DNA of 64,000 bases from Nocardia ignorata NBRC 108230 (GCF_001612905.1 NZ_BDBI01000002.1:310001-374000); one strand, 5' to 3'. Shown: positions 1-8,721, counted from the stretch's first letter. Notes: generated from the letters alone by a model not told the origin. Numbers and translations are program-made.

Positions 1-198
1 CTCACCGATATCACCGCCCCCACCCTGGTGATCGGCGGCGAACGCGACGAGTTCTACCCCCAGTCGATCTTCCATCAGACCGCCGAGGGCATCCCCGACT
101 CCCGCTTGATCATCTACCCCGACACCACTCACATGGGCGCGATCAAACACGAACGCTTCGCTCCCGAAGTCACCGAATTCCTAGGATCAGCAACGTAA
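1..198 (+). CDS. Alpha/beta hydrolase, C-terminal fragment (cut by window edge)
   Basis: An open frame runs from the first base to TAA at 196-198 and gives 65 residues. The fragment has a beta-strand-like stretch, TAPTLVIGGERDEFYP, and a late DTTHMGA motif. In alpha/beta hydrolases these positions carry the acidic residue and the catalytic histidine of the Ser-Asp-His triad. The nucleophile elbow lies upstream, outside the window, so the substrate cannot be inferred. The gene converges on the F420-type gene at 222-575 with a 23-base gap. The fold assignment is fairly sure; any specific function is not. Confidence 0.7.
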   Translation, partial: LTDITAPTLVIGGERDEFYPQSIFHQTAEGIPDSRLIIYPDTTHMGAIKHERFAPEVTEFLGSAT

Positions 199-221
199 TC
201 GAGGCCTCCGGCGAACGGTCT

Positions 222-575
222 TCACCGCTCGTCGAGGTGTACCCGGACCGTGACACCGCCGCGCTCGCCGCGGTGCGCGACAGCATGGCCGTAATGGTCG
301 AGGCCGTCGATGCGCAGGGTGATCGGCCCACCCGCACCGAGGAAGTTGCGCCACCACGTCTTCTGATCCGGCATGGCGACGCCGATGACGTACTCGTCCC
401 CGGACCGGCGGTAGTTGACGGGGGTGCTGAACGTGCGCCCCGAGCGGCGGCCGACATAACTCACCTCGGCGAAGGATTTGCCGAGAGCCTTGTGAAGGCC
501 CGGCGCCCTCGTCACGGCGAGGACGATCGCGTTGAAGACGCGCATGCCGCGTCGCATCATCGGATTCTGAAACAT
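222..575 (-). CDS. Nitroreductase/deazaflavin (F420)-dependent oxidoreductase, DDN-like family
   Basis: This 117-residue protein carries the conserved core of the DDN/FDOR-A split-barrel family: GRRSGRTFSTPVNY followed by a D-E-Y-V-I-G strand and a W-W-R-N-F element. Family members bind the deazaflavin F420 and reduce quinones, nitroaromatics or other small electrophiles. It is somewhat shorter than the usual 130-150 residues, mainly at the C terminus. The start ATG is at 573-575. It lies 81 bases downstream of another F420-type gene (657-1085) on the same strand, so the two may be co-transcribed. The substrate is unknown. Confidence 0.75.
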   Translation of the reverse strand: MFQNPMMRRGMRVFNAIVLAVTRAPGLHKALGKSFAEVSYVGRRSGRTFSTPVNYRRSGDEYVIGVAMPDQKTWWRNFLGAGGPITLRIDGLDHYGHAVAHRGERGGVTVRVHLDER

Positions 576-656
576 CTATCTGCCCCGGATCTGTCACGGA
601 ATGTGTGGTCTCGACCGTACCGATCGACTGTGGCAATTCATCGAGAGCTCACTGTG

Positions 657-1085
657 TCAGCGGACCTTGGCCCCGTAGACATGCTCGACCGCCATTATCA
701 TCAGGACGCGGCGGTCCGACACCATCACCTCGCGGTATTCGTCCCAGTCCGGGTGCTCGCCCGCGGCGGCGCGGTAGTAGGCGACGAGGGCTTCCACTTC
801 GGGGCCGTGTGGGTCGGTGCCGGGGCCGGTGAGCTCGGCGGTGCCTTCGGCGGTTGCCCAGGACCAGCCGTCGGCGCTGCCCACTTCGAGAGCGGCGCGT
901 GGGTCGCGGCGCAGGTTCGCGGTCTTGGCACGGCCCTCGGTCATCGAGACGTAGATGACGCCCGCCTCGCGGTCGTAGTAGGGGGTGACCGGTGAAAGCT
1001 GGGGTCTGCCATCGGCTTTGATCGTGGCGAGGACGCCGATCTTCGCCTCGGCGAGCAGGGCGTGCGGATCGAACTGTTCGGACAT
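657..1085 (-). CDS. PPOX-class F420-dependent oxidoreductase (FDOR-B type)
   Basis: The 142-residue product begins MSEQFDPHALLAEAK. It has the split beta-barrel signature of pyridoxamine-phosphate-oxidase-like F420 enzymes: GVLATIKADGRPQLSPV, a Y-Y-D strand, and TEGRAKTANLRRDPRAAL, which contacts the cofactor phosphate. The ATG at 1083-1085 was chosen because the fold starts there; a longer frame reading through the upstream region has no supporting homology. These enzymes reduce small substrates with F420H2, but substrates of individual members are rarely known. The neighbouring gene at 222-575 is another F420-type protein. Confidence 0.8.
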   Translation of the reverse strand: MSEQFDPHALLAEAKIGVLATIKADGRPQLSPVTPYYDREAGVIYVSMTEGRAKTANLRRDPRAALEVGSADGWSWATAEGTAELTGPGTDPHGPEVEALVAYYRAAAGEHPDWDEYREVMVSDRRVLMIMAVEHVYGAKVR

Positions 1086-1345
1086 GGGCCACTCCTGTTG
1101 TCGGCGTGTTCTGACGAACCGTTGTGCACCTGCGTTTATGCCCGCGCGGAAAACCTGTCGACAATCCCGGACCGGGCCGCGTACAAAGAGTCCATGTTTA
1201 CGGTACGTCCGCAGTCGCGGTTCTAGTTCGCATCGGGTCCGTGTGGCGCCGAGGCGACGCCGCGTGACCCGACGCCCGTGCCGTCCCCCGGAGCGCCTCA
1301 CCGGCGAGCGTCGATCTCTGAAACCGACTCGGCCGGGAGCCTCCC
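1086..1345. promoter_or_regulatory. Divergent intergenic region between the PPOX gene and the EF-G paralog
   Basis: 260 bases separate the divergent start codons at 1085 and 1346, so promoters for both genes must lie here. I see no convincing -10/-35 pair and no strong inverted repeat. The stretch is less GC-rich around 1125-1200 (for example GTTTATG and ATGTTTACGG), which would suit promoter elements. No supported coding frame is present. Confidence 0.4.
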
Positions 1346-3424
1346 ATGACCAGAACCGATCTCGCCCGCCTACGAAATATCGGCATCGCCGCCCACATCG
1401 ACGCGGGCAAGACCACGATCACCGAACGAATCCTGTTCTACACCGGTGTGATTCGCACCCTGGGTGAGGTGCACGACGGTACCGCCGTGATGGACCACAT
1501 GGTGCAGGAGCGTGAGCACGGCATCACCATCACCTCCGCGGCGACCACCTGCGAGTGGGCCGAGCACCAGATCACCGTCATCGACACCCCTGGCCACGTC
1601 GACTTCACCGCCGAGGTGGAGCGCACGCTGCGGGTGCTCGACGGCGCGGTCGCGGTGTTCGACGCCAAGGAGGGTGTGGAGGCGCAGTCGGAGCAGGTGT
1701 GGCGCCAGGCCGACACCTACGGTGTGCCCCGGATCTGTTTCGTGAACAAGATGGACAAGCTCGGCGCCGATTTCGCGTTCACCGTGCGGACCATCGCGGA
1801 ACGACTCGGTGTGCGCCCGTTGGTGATCCAGCTGCCGATCGGTGCCGAACGTGACTTCGAGGGCGTGATCGACCTGGTCGACATGACCGCGAAGCGGTGG
1901 CGCGGCGACACCGGAAACGGTGTCCGCTACGAGACCGTCGAGATACCGGAACAGCTGCGGACCAGGGTGATTCAGCATCGAGAAGCACTGCTGGCGACGG
2001 TCGCCGAAGCCGACGACGACGTGCTGGAAAGCTACCTGTCCGGCAAGCCGATCGCCGTCGACGTCCTCAAAGCCGCGATCCGGCGGATGACGCTCGACGC
2101 CACGGCCTACCCGGTGCTGTGCGGTTCGGCGCTGGCCAATATCGGCGTACAACCGCTGCTGGACGCCATCGTCGACTACCTGCCGTCGCCGGTGGATGTC
2201 GTCGCTGTGCACGGCTTCTCGGCGGAAGGAACACACGTGCACCGCGCTCCCGATATCGCCGAGCCGTTCGCGGCCCTGGCGTTCAAGGTCGCGGCGCATC
2301 CGTTCTTCGGGACGCTGGTGTATCTGCGTGTGTACTCCGGTACCGCCGAACCCGGTGCCACCGTGCTGAATTCGACGAACGGACGAAAGGAGCGCCTGGG
2401 CAAACTGTTCCAGATGCACGCGAGCACCGAGATCGCGATCGATCGGGTGCGGGCGGGTCAGATCTGTGCCGTGATCGGCCTCGAAGCCACCGGCACCGGC
2501 GACACCCTGTGCGATCGGCACGACCCGATCGTGCTGGAGTCGATGACCTTCCCCGCCCCGGTCCTGTCCCTCTCGATCGAACCGAGGACTCGCGCCGACC
2601 AGGACAAGCTCGGCATCGCCCTGGCCCGCCTGGCCGACGAGGACCCGACGTTCATCGTGCATGTCGACGCCGAAACCGGACAGACGGTGATCGGCGGCAT
2701 GGGCGAGCTGCATCTGGAAATCCTGGTCGACCGGCTGAAACGACAGTTCCGGGTGGACGCGACCATCGGCGAACCACGCGTGGCCTACCGCGAGACCGTC
2801 ACCGCTCCCGTCGACCTGCTCGAGCACACCCACCGCAAACAGGTGGGTGGACGCGGGCAGTACGCGAAGGTGGCGATCGCGCTGGCCCCGCACGTGGCCG
2901 ACGACGGCGCCGTCTACGAATTCCGCAACCAGGTCACCGGTGGGCGGGTGCCGAGGGAGTACGTCCCCGCGGTCGACGCGGGCGCGCAAGACGCGCTCGC
3001 GGTTGGCCCGCTCGCCGGCTTCCCCCTGGTGAACGTGCTGGTGACGCTGCTCGACGGCGCCGCCCACGTGCGGGATTCCTCGGATCTGGCGTTCCGGCTG
3101 GCCGGTGCGGCAGCGGTGCGCGCGGCGGTGGCGCGCGCGAAGCCGGTGCTGCTCGAACCCATGATGGCCGTGGAGGTCGTCACGCCCGAGCAGTACGTCG
3201 GCGAGGTGATCGGTGATCTGAACACCCGGCGTGGCCGGATCACCGAGCTGGCCGAGCGCGGCGGCGCCCACGTCGTCCGCGCGCTGACCCCACTGTCGGA
3301 GATGTTCGGCTACATCGGCGATCTTCGCTCGAAAACCCGTGGCCGAGCGAACTTCTCGATGACGTTCGACTCCTACGCCCCGGTCCCACCCGAGGTCGCG
3401 AAGTCGATCATCGCGAACAGCTGA
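1346..3424 (+). CDS. Elongation factor G paralog (EF-G2 type translational GTPase)
   Basis: This 692-residue protein has the full EF-G architecture. GTPase motifs are in order: G1 AHIDAGKTT (residues 16-24), G2 region [11 protein letters not shown]3 DTPGHVDF and G4 NKMD. Domains II-V follow, including the GGMGELHLE and RGRI segments. EF-G moves the tRNA-mRNA complex through the ribosome or helps recycle it. The length is near the ~700 residues usual for EF-G. The gene stands alone with no rpsL, rpsG or tuf beside it, which argues that it is a second EF-G copy rather than the str-operon fusA. EF-G2, a ribosome-protection factor and a tetracycline-resistance-like protein are the alternatives; sequence alone does not separate them. 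A strong hairpin follows the stop codon. Confidence 0.85.
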   Translation: MTRTDLARLRNIGIAAHIDAGKTTITERILFYTGVIRTLGEVHDGTAVMDHMVQEREHGITITSAATTCEWAEHQITVIDTPGHVDFTAEVERTLRVLDGAVAVFDAKEGVEAQSEQVWRQADTYGVPRICFVNKMDKLGADFAFTVRTIAERLGVRPLVIQLPIGAERDFEGVIDLVDMTAKRWRGDTGNGVRYETVEIPEQLRTRVIQHREALLATVAEADDDVLESYLSGKPIAVDVLKAAIRRMTLDATAYPVLCGSALANIGVQPLLDAIVDYLPSPVDVVAVHGFSAEGTHVHRAPDIAEPFAALAFKVAAHPFFGTLVYLRVYSGTAEPGATVLNSTNGRKERLGKLFQMHASTEIAIDRVRAGQICAVIGLEATGTGDTLCDRHDPIVLESMTFPAPVLSLSIEPRTRADQDKLGIALARLADEDPTFIVHVDAETGQTVIGGMGELHLEILVDRLKRQFRVDATIGEPRVAYRETVTAPVDLLEHTHRKQVGGRGQYAKVAIALAPHVADDGAVYEFRNQVTGGRVPREYVPAVDAGAQDALAVGPLAGFPLVNVLVTLLDGAAHVRDSSDLAFRLAGAAAVRAAVARAKPVLLEPMMAVEVVTPEQYVGEVIGDLNTRRGRITELAERGGAHVVRALTPLSEMFGYIGDLRSKTRGRANFSMTFDSYAPVPPEVAKSIIANS

Positions 3425-3431
3425 CCAGGAT

Positions 3432-3461
3432 GTCGGTGGCGTCTCCTCAGGCGCCACCGAC
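3432..3461. terminator. Bidirectional hairpin terminator between convergent genes
   Basis: A perfect 10-bp inverted repeat, GTCGGTGGCG at 3432-3441 and CGCCACCGAC at 3452-3461, encloses a 10-base loop. It lies exactly between the stop of the EF-G paralog (3424) and the stop of the convergent lipoprotein gene (3462). There is no long U tract, as is usual in actinobacteria. It can serve both directions. Confidence 0.75.
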
Positions 3462-3980
3462 TCAGGGCGCCAGGGTGCCGACCGTCCACAGAGGCGCGGT
3501 TTCCACGCGGGCGAAGCGCCATCCGTCGGGCGTGCGCACGGCATCGAATCGGTAGGTGCCGCCACCGGCGTAGAACGGTTCGGGGGCCACTCGGCCGGGG
3601 GTCGGTGCGCTGGGAACGAACGCGAACAGCGAGTTCGCCCGGACCTGGGCCCGATCGCCCGCGAGCTCGATGCGCACATTGCTGATGTAGTGCGGCGAGC
3701 GCTGCTGGTCGGAGTGGTTGCGGCCGGCGAGTGCGATGACCTTGTCGAGGCCGGTGGCCTCCCCGCCGGGTGATTTGGCGGTCACATCGGGGGTGTAGAT
3801 GGTGGCGAAGGCGTCGAATCGTCCTTCTTCCAGTGCTGCGGCGAGATTGTCGATGAGGGCGTGGATCTCGTTGCGGTCTTCCAGCTCACGCAGTCGTTGC
3901 TCGGAGGAGTCGGTGCAGGCGGTGGCGAGCAGCGCGGTCGGCAGCGCGAGGATCGGCAGGAGGTAACGGATTTCGGTCAT
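3462..3980 (-). CDS. SnoaL-like (NTF2 fold) putative lipoprotein
   Basis: The 172-residue product begins MTEIRYLLPILALPTALLATAC. It has a short basic start, a hydrophobic segment and a cysteine at position 22 in a lipobox-like LLATAC context, so it is probably exported and lipidated. The mature part reads as an NTF2/SnoaL-like alpha+beta barrel: RNEIHALIDNLAAALEEGRFDAF, the IYTPDVTA strand, and a C-terminal Y-R-F-D-A-V / DGWRFARVE pair. Many such proteins are small hydrolases or ligand binders; the role here is unknown. The ATG at 3978-3980 puts the signal sequence at the N terminus. It is divergent from the MarR gene at 4080 and probably controlled by it. Confidence 0.7.
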   Translation of the reverse strand: MTEIRYLLPILALPTALLATACTDSSEQRLRELEDRNEIHALIDNLAAALEEGRFDAFATIYTPDVTAKSPGGEATGLDKVIALAGRNHSDQQRSPHYISNVRIELAGDRAQVRANSLFAFVPSAPTPGRVAPEPFYAGGGTYRFDAVRTPDGWRFARVETAPLWTVGTLAP

Positions 3981-4003
3981 GATCCCAGCCTTCGGCTTGA
4001 TTG

Positions 4004-4057
4004 TTGGTATAACCAATGTAGGTGCGGCCAACGATAACATTCGTGGGTGCGACCAAC
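4004..4057. promoter_or_regulatory. Putative MarR operator region in the divergent promoter
   Basis: Within the 99-base gap between the divergent lipoprotein and MarR genes lies the perfect palindrome TTGGT-ATA-ACCAA (4004-4016). A 12-base motif, GGTGCGRCCAAC, then occurs twice, at 4021-4032 and 4046-4057, with starts 25 bases apart. The palindrome and both repeats share a CCAA half-site. MarR proteins usually repress themselves and a divergent gene through such palindromes. The assignment to this MarR protein is inferred from position. Confidence 0.5.
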
Positions 4058-4079
4058 AAGTGCTTGATACGATGAGGTC

Positions 4080-4532
4080 ATGGAACACGCGGGAGCGCAG
4101 GCGGCGGCGAAGCTGCGGGGGATGCCGACTCGATGCCTAACCCAGGTCGCGGTGCTGGCCGACCGGGCTGCCGAACGCGCCCTCGCCGACACCGGCTCGC
4201 GCAGGCATCACTTCGCGCTGCTGGCCACCCTGGCCGAGTTCGGTCCCGCCAGCCAGGCCGAGCTGGGCAGGCGCACCGGCATCGACCGCAGCGATATCGT
4301 TGGTGCGCTCAACGATCTGGCCGGGCGCGGCTTCGTCGACCGCACCCCCGACCCCGAGGACCGGCGCCGCAATATCGTCACGATCACCGAGCCAGGCGCC
4401 GCCCACCTCGCCGACCTCGACGGCAAGCTGCGCGCCGCCCAGCAGGAACTACTCGGTGCGCTGTCCGAGGGCGAACGCGACCAGCTCGTGGGTCTGCTCA
4501 GCCGCGTACTGGACGACCACGCGGGGCGGTGA
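4080..4532 (+). CDS. MarR-family transcriptional regulator
   Basis: The 150-residue product has the MarR winged-helix core. The recognition region is ASQAELGRRTGIDRSDIVGALNDLAGRGFVDRT, and the wing reads PDPEDRRRNIVTITEPG with the D-x-R-(R) signature of the family. MarR dimers bind palindromic operators and release DNA on binding small phenolic or other ligands. The length is typical. It is transcribed divergently from the SnoaL-like lipoprotein gene, with candidate operator sequences between them. The start at 4080 follows a weak GATGAGG ribosome binding site. Its stop is 20 bases from the convergent XRE gene. Confidence 0.85.
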   Translation: MEHAGAQAAAKLRGMPTRCLTQVAVLADRAAERALADTGSRRHHFALLATLAEFGPASQAELGRRTGIDRSDIVGALNDLAGRGFVDRTPDPEDRRRNIVTITEPGAAHLADLDGKLRAAQQELLGALSEGERDQLVGLLSRVLDDHAGR

Positions 4533-4552
4533 AGCTCACCCGTGCTATTCGA

Positions 4553-5455
4553 TCAGCGGTGCTCGCCCGTGAAGGCCTGGTCTTCGGGTGTCTGCCTTGT
4601 GGGCCGACGCGCAGCCGGTGCCCCGCGCAGCAGATGCAAGGCGTCGGCGTCGGCCTCGTTGCGGGCGGTGTAGACCTCGAGCCGGTGGTCGGGGCTGTCG
4701 GGTTGCAACCACACCTGATAGTCCACATCCACGCTGCCGACCGTCGGATGCTGTAGTCGCATCGTGCCGACGGTGCAGTCGGCGACTTCGCCCTCGGCCC
4801 ACAGTGTCGCGAATTCCGTACTGCGCATGGACAATTCGCCGATCAGTTCGGCCAGGCGTGCGTCGGTGGGGTAGCGGCCCGCCGTGAGCCGCAGGTAGCC
4901 GACGTGAATGCGGGCGAGTTCGTCCCAGTTGCGATGCAGGTCCTTGGTGAGCGGATCGAGGAAGAATTGGCGCGGGATCGAGGGGCGCTCGACAGGGTCG
5001 GCGGGGGCGGCGAAGTCGAGGTGTTCGGCGAAGAGTGCGTGTCCGCTGTGGTTCCAGGCGAGCACGTCGCCGCGCCTGCCGAGGACGAGGGCGGGCATGG
5101 TGTCGCCGAGCGCGTCGAGTAGGGCGAGGACGCGGGGGTGGGCGCGTTCGGATTCGTCGCGGGTGAGTCGTGGTGTGGTCGGTCGTCCGGCCAGGTTGTG
5201 CAGGTGTGCGGTTTCGGCGGCATCGAGGCGCAGTACCCGCGCGAGGGCATCGATGACCTGCGGTGACGCCGTGCCCGCCTGATCCTGTTCGAGCCGGGTG
5301 TAGTAGCCGGCGCTCACGCCCGCCAGCTGCGCGAGTTCTTCGCGGCGCAGCCCGGGCACCCGGCGGGTCGCGCCGTAGGTGCGCAGCTCGAGATCGGCTG
5401 GGGTGATGCGGTCGCGGCGGGTTTTGAGGAATACGCCGAGGCTTTCCAGCTCCAT
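4553..5455 (-). CDS. XRE-family helix-turn-helix regulator with MmyB-like ligand-binding domain
   Basis: This 300-residue protein has an N-terminal XRE helix-turn-helix (about residues 35-75: RREELAQLAGVSAGYYTRLEQ). A C-terminal MmyB-type PAS-like domain follows, typified by ALVLGRRGDVLAWN, a long R-N-W-D-E-L-A helix region, and the late Q-H-P-T-V-G-S strand. Members are common in actinobacteria and usually control a divergent neighbour, often an exporter or oxidoreductase. Here the neighbour is the MFS transporter at 5558. The start ATG at 5453-5455 gives the canonical short arm before the HTH. The ligand is unknown. Confidence 0.85.
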   Translation of the reverse strand: MELESLGVFLKTRRDRITPADLELRTYGATRRVPGLRREELAQLAGVSAGYYTRLEQDQAGTASPQVIDALARVLRLDAAETAHLHNLAGRPTTPRLTRDESERAHPRVLALLDALGDTMPALVLGRRGDVLAWNHSGHALFAEHLDFAAPADPVERPSIPRQFFLDPLTKDLHRNWDELARIHVGYLRLTAGRYPTDARLAELIGELSMRSTEFATLWAEGEVADCTVGTMRLQHPTVGSVDVDYQVWLQPDSPDHRLEVYTARNEADADALHLLRGAPAARRPTRQTPEDQAFTGEHR

Positions 5456-5557
5456 GCTCCCGATCGTAGGGAGCCCGGCGAGCTCGTGGGTATCCCTGCC
5501 GGGTGTACCCATCGCCGGGTCTGGTTGCCGTGCACGCCAGGGCCCAGATTCGGTGAC
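5456..5557. promoter_or_regulatory. Divergent promoter region with a candidate XRE operator
   Basis: 102 bases separate the XRE gene and the MFS gene. The arms GGGTA (5488-5492) and TACCC (5506-5510) form a 5-bp inverted repeat with a 13-base spacer, and GGGTATCCC at 5488-5496 is a shorter internal near-palindrome. Either could be the site through which the regulator controls both directions. This is positional inference only. Confidence 0.35.
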
Positions 5558-7039
5558 ATGAACAATGCTTCTCCGGTGCGGGCCTGGCTGGGCCTGCTGG
5601 TGGTCCTCGGTCCGGTTCTGCTCGTCGCGATGGACGGTTCGGTGCTGTTCCTCGCGATGCCCGCGATCACCGGTACGCTGTCCCCGTCCGCCGATCAGAG
5701 CCTGTGGATCCTGGACAGTTACGGCTTCGCCGTCGGCTCCCTGCTCATCGCCTTCGGCACCATCGGCGACCGCTACGGGCGCAAACGGCTCCTGCTGATC
5801 GGCGCCGCGATGTTCGGCCTCGGCTCGGTGGGCGCGGCCTTCGCCACCAGCCCCGAATCGCTGATCGCGTTCCGCGTGCTGATGGGCGTGGCCGGGGCGA
5901 CGCTGTTGCCGTCGGCGCTGGCCGTGCTCGGCACCCTGTTCACCGACCCGAGGCGCCGTGCACAGGCCATCGGTATCTTCGCGGCCACGTTCGCCGCCGG
6001 ATTCGCGATCGGACCGATCGTCGCGGGTCAGCTGCTGAGCCGGTTCTGGTGGGGTTCGGTCCTGTTGATCAATGTGCCGGTTGTGTTGTTGTTCCTGATG
6101 TTCGCGCCGATCCTGCTCGGGGAGGTGCGGGCCACGGTGGTCGGCCGTATCGACGTGGCGAGCGTGGCTACCTCGGCGATGGGTCTGTTGCTCGCCATGT
6201 ACGCCGTGAAACACACAGCGGCAGAAGGCCTTTCCACTTCGGCCACGGGCGCGGGCTTGGTGGGTGCGGTGCTGCTCGGCTGGTTCGGGCGCAGGCAGGG
6301 GCGGATCGCGAACCCGCTGATCGACTTGGCGTTGTTCCGCAACCGCGTGTTCACGATCGCGATCGTCACCGGCTTCCTGCCGCTGGCGGCGTGGTCGGCC
6401 ACCGCCTACCTCGGCGGCATCTATCTGCAGTCCGTGCTCGACCTCACCGTCACCGATGCCGCGCTGCTCGCGGTGCCCGGGGCCGTGGTCCTCACCGTCA
6501 CCGCCGTCGTCACCCCGGCGATCGCCGCCCGGATCGGCCGGTCGGCCGCGCTCGTCACCGCGCATTTCACCATCGTCGCGGGTTTGCTGCTGTTGCTGCC
6601 GACCGGCACGAGCACCGGCGCGGGCTGGTATATCGCGGCGACGGCCGTGGCGGGCATCGGCTACGGCATCTCCTTCAGCGTGGTCGCCGATATCGCGGTC
6701 GCGGCGGTCCCGCCCGAGCGCGCGGGGTCGGCCGCCGCGCTCGCCGAAACCGGCAACGAACTCGGCAATGCTCTCGGCATCGCCCTGTTCGGTTCCCTGG
6801 CCGCGCTCGTCTTCCGTATCGGCGGTCCGGACCTGGCGCCCACCCTCGGCGCAACCCTCGACCTGCCCGACCTGCTTCCAGCCGCCGCCGACGCGCGATC
6901 GGCGTTCGTCGACGGGCTGCATGTAGTCGCCGCGGCCGCCGCCGTGCTGCATGCCCTCCTCGGTCTGGTCGCGCTGCGCGTTCTGCGCTCGCGTCCAGTG
7001 GATGTGGAGATCACGCAACCCGCTCCGGCGGGCCTCTGA
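5558..7039 (+). CDS. MFS drug exporter, DHA2/14-TM (QacA/EmrB-like) family
   Basis: The 493-residue protein is strongly hydrophobic with about 14 predicted membrane segments. It carries the family motifs: LDSYGFAVGSLLIAFGTIGDRYGRKRLL (the G-x-x-x-D-R-x-G-R-K/R loop between TM2 and TM3), ATLLPSALAVLGTLF (the motif C region), and a late GNELGNALGIALFGS segment. Such proteins export lipophilic cations, antibiotics or intermediates by proton antiport. The ATG at 5558 starts just before TM1; an earlier in-frame ATG would add 24 atypical residues. The divergent XRE/MmyB gene is the likely regulator. The substrate is unknown. Confidence 0.88.
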   Translation: MNNASPVRAWLGLLVVLGPVLLVAMDGSVLFLAMPAITGTLSPSADQSLWILDSYGFAVGSLLIAFGTIGDRYGRKRLLLIGAAMFGLGSVGAAFATSPESLIAFRVLMGVAGATLLPSALAVLGTLFTDPRRRAQAIGIFAATFAAGFAIGPIVAGQLLSRFWWGSVLLINVPVVLLFLMFAPILLGEVRATVVGRIDVASVATSAMGLLLAMYAVKHTAAEGLSTSATGAGLVGAVLLGWFGRRQGRIANPLIDLALFRNRVFTIAIVTGFLPLAAWSATAYLGGIYLQSVLDLTVTDAALLAVPGAVVLTVTAVVTPAIAARIGRSAALVTAHFTIVAGLLLLLPTGTSTGAGWYIAATAVAGIGYGISFSVVADIAVAAVPPERAGSAAALAETGNELGNALGIALFGSLAALVFRIGGPDLAPTLGATLDLPDLLPAAADARSAFVDGLHVVAAAAAVLHALLGLVALRVLRSRPVDVEITQPAPAGL

Positions 7040-7161
7040 CGAAGAGTCCATCGGCGACGCCCCGAACGTCGGGCGGCATCACATCGCTGGCCGAATGCGA
7101 CGTGAACCACACTCCCGACCGGCGCACTGGTACAAACAAGCGAGAGGGAAGGACGAAATAT

Positions 7162-8358
7162 ATGAGCGCGCCGATCGTCATCGTCGGAGCGGGCCTGGCA
7201 GGCCTGCGCACCGCCGAGGAATTACGCCGAGCCGGGTACGAGGGGGGTGTGCTGCTCGTCGGGGACGAGGCGCGGCCACCGTACGATCGCCCACCGCTGT
7301 CCAAGCAGTTCGTGCGTGGCGAGACCGACGACACCACCCTGCGCCCGCCGGAGTTCTTCACCGAGAAGAACATCGAGCTGCGCCTCGGCACCGCTGTCGC
7401 CCGGGTGGACACCGCCGCGCGCACCCTCACCCTCGCCGACGGTGACACCATCGCCTACGACCAGCTCGTCATCGCCACGGGTTTGCGCCCCCGCCGCCTG
7501 CCCGGGGTGGAGGAGGTGACGGGCGTACACGTGCTGCGCGCCCACGACGACGCCGAATCCCTGCGCGCCGACCTGGCCGCCGCCCAGCGCGCCCTCATCG
7601 TCGGCGCCGGATTCATCGGCTGCGAACTGGCCGCGAGCTTCCGCGCCGCGGGCAAGGACGTGACCCTCGTCGAACCGCAGCCTGCCCCGCTCGCGTCGGT
7701 ACTCGGCGAGCAGATCGGTGGGTACGTGGCGCGTATGCACCGCGACCACGGTGTCGACCTGCGCTGTGGCGTCGGCGTCGACACGCTTCGGGTGGACGTC
7801 GACGGGCACGTGCGCGGCGCGCTGCTCAGCGACGGTTCCGATATAGATGCCGACCTGGTGGTCATCGGAATCGGGTCTGTGCCCGCCACCGACTGGCTGG
7901 CCGGTTCCGGTATCGAACTGGCCGACCCGACGGCGGGCGGCGGCGTGCTCGCCGACGAGCTGGGTCGTACGTCCGCTGAGGGCGTCTGGGCCGTCGGTGA
8001 CGTCGCTGCCTGGCGTTACGGTGACATTCGCAAGCGGGTCGAGCATTGGACCAGTGCGGGTGAGCAGGCGAAGCTGGTGGTTACCGCGCTGCTCGGCGGC
8101 GCGGCACCTACGGCTGCGCGGGTGCCGTACTTCTGGAGCGATCAGTACGACGTGAAGATCCAGGCTCTCGGTACGCCTCATCCGGCTGACGAGGTCACCG
8201 TCGTGTCCGAAGACGGGCACAAGTTCCTCGCCTACTACTCCAGGGACGGAATTCTCACCGCTGTTCTCGGGGCGGGGATGACGGCCCAGGTGATGAAGTT
8301 GCGTGCGAAGTTGGCTGCGCCTACACCGGTGGCCGATCTCCTGGCTGCTACGTCGTGA
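7162..8358 (+). CDS. FAD-dependent ferredoxin-NAD(P) reductase-like oxidoreductase
   Basis: The 398-residue product has an N-terminal FAD-binding GxGxxG (VGAGLAGLRTAEELR, residues ~7-21), the PPYDRPPLSK motif typical of oxygenase-coupled ferredoxin reductases, and the VIATG strand. An internal NAD(P) GxGxxG (VGAGFIGCELAASF) and the GVWAVGDVA FAD element follow, and then a reductase C-terminal domain (Y-F-W-S-D-Q-Y). These enzymes pass electrons from NAD(P)H to a ferredoxin that serves a P450 or Rieske oxygenase. No ferredoxin or oxygenase gene is adjacent. A good ribosome binding site (AGGGAAGGA, about 7145-7153) precedes the ATG at 7162. Confidence 0.87.
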   Translation: MSAPIVIVGAGLAGLRTAEELRRAGYEGGVLLVGDEARPPYDRPPLSKQFVRGETDDTTLRPPEFFTEKNIELRLGTAVARVDTAARTLTLADGDTIAYDQLVIATGLRPRRLPGVEEVTGVHVLRAHDDAESLRADLAAAQRALIVGAGFIGCELAASFRAAGKDVTLVEPQPAPLASVLGEQIGGYVARMHRDHGVDLRCGVGVDTLRVDVDGHVRGALLSDGSDIDADLVVIGIGSVPATDWLAGSGIELADPTAGGGVLADELGRTSAEGVWAVGDVAAWRYGDIRKRVEHWTSAGEQAKLVVTALLGGAAPTAARVPYFWSDQYDVKIQALGTPHPADEVTVVSEDGHKFLAYYSRDGILTAVLGAGMTAQVMKLRAKLAAPTPVADLLAATS

Positions 8359-8470
8359 CTTTGGTTGGGTAACTCCCGCGCGACCGGCTTCACGGCACCA
8401 CTTCGGTGTTTTGTGTACCACGGAGGTATTGACTCGCCTTCCGGCACGCGACTCGGATTACTCTGGCGCC

Positions 8471-8680
8471 GTGGGGATTTCTGAGTACGCACCCGGCGAC
8501 GTGGTCGTCTTTTCACACGGCCCGTTCGGCGGTATCTGTGCTGTTGTCCAGTCCGTCGACACCCGGCGGTCGACGCTCGGGCTGGAGTTCGCCGTGGGCA
8601 CCACGCACCGGGAGGGCGGGGTGCTGCGGGAGGATCGGCATCGGCTGACCGTCGGGTTCGACGAGGTCGAGTTGCTGTAG
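8471..8680 (+). CDS. Small KOW-domain (NusG-like) protein
   Basis: A 69-residue frame starting at GTG 8471 encodes (M)GISEYAPGDVVVFSHG, followed by PFGGICAVVQSVD and a basic strand pair ending in FDEVELL. The GDxVxF-x-x-GPFxGxxAxV pattern matches the KOW motif of NusG and ribosomal L24/L26 proteins, without the NGN domain of full NusG. Isolated KOW proteins may bind RNA polymerase, rRNA or nucleic acid, but the role here is unknown. A longer frame upstream exists, but its extra residues show no domain features. The gene lies 41 bases before the racemase homolog on the same strand. Confidence 0.55.
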   Translation: MGISEYAPGDVVVFSHGPFGGICAVVQSVDTRRSTLGLEFAVGTTHREGGVLREDRHRLTVGFDEVELL

Positions 8681-8721
8681 GCGGGACGGGGGGCTTCGCG
8701 GGCCTGTAATACGGTGGACCT

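Noticed and set aside
1370..3679. 769-codon minus-strand frame opposite the EF-G paralog
   Set aside because: No recognisable domain; it lies antisense to a complete EF-G with all GTPase motifs.
5704..8358. 884-residue fusion of a basic protein with the FAD reductase
   Set aside because: The first ~480 residues are an out-of-frame reading of the MFS gene; a good ribosome binding site and start exist at 7162.
8396..8412. Terminator after the FAD reductase gene (CACC-ACTTC-GGTG-TTTT)
   Set aside because: The stem is only four base pairs; too weak to list as a feature.
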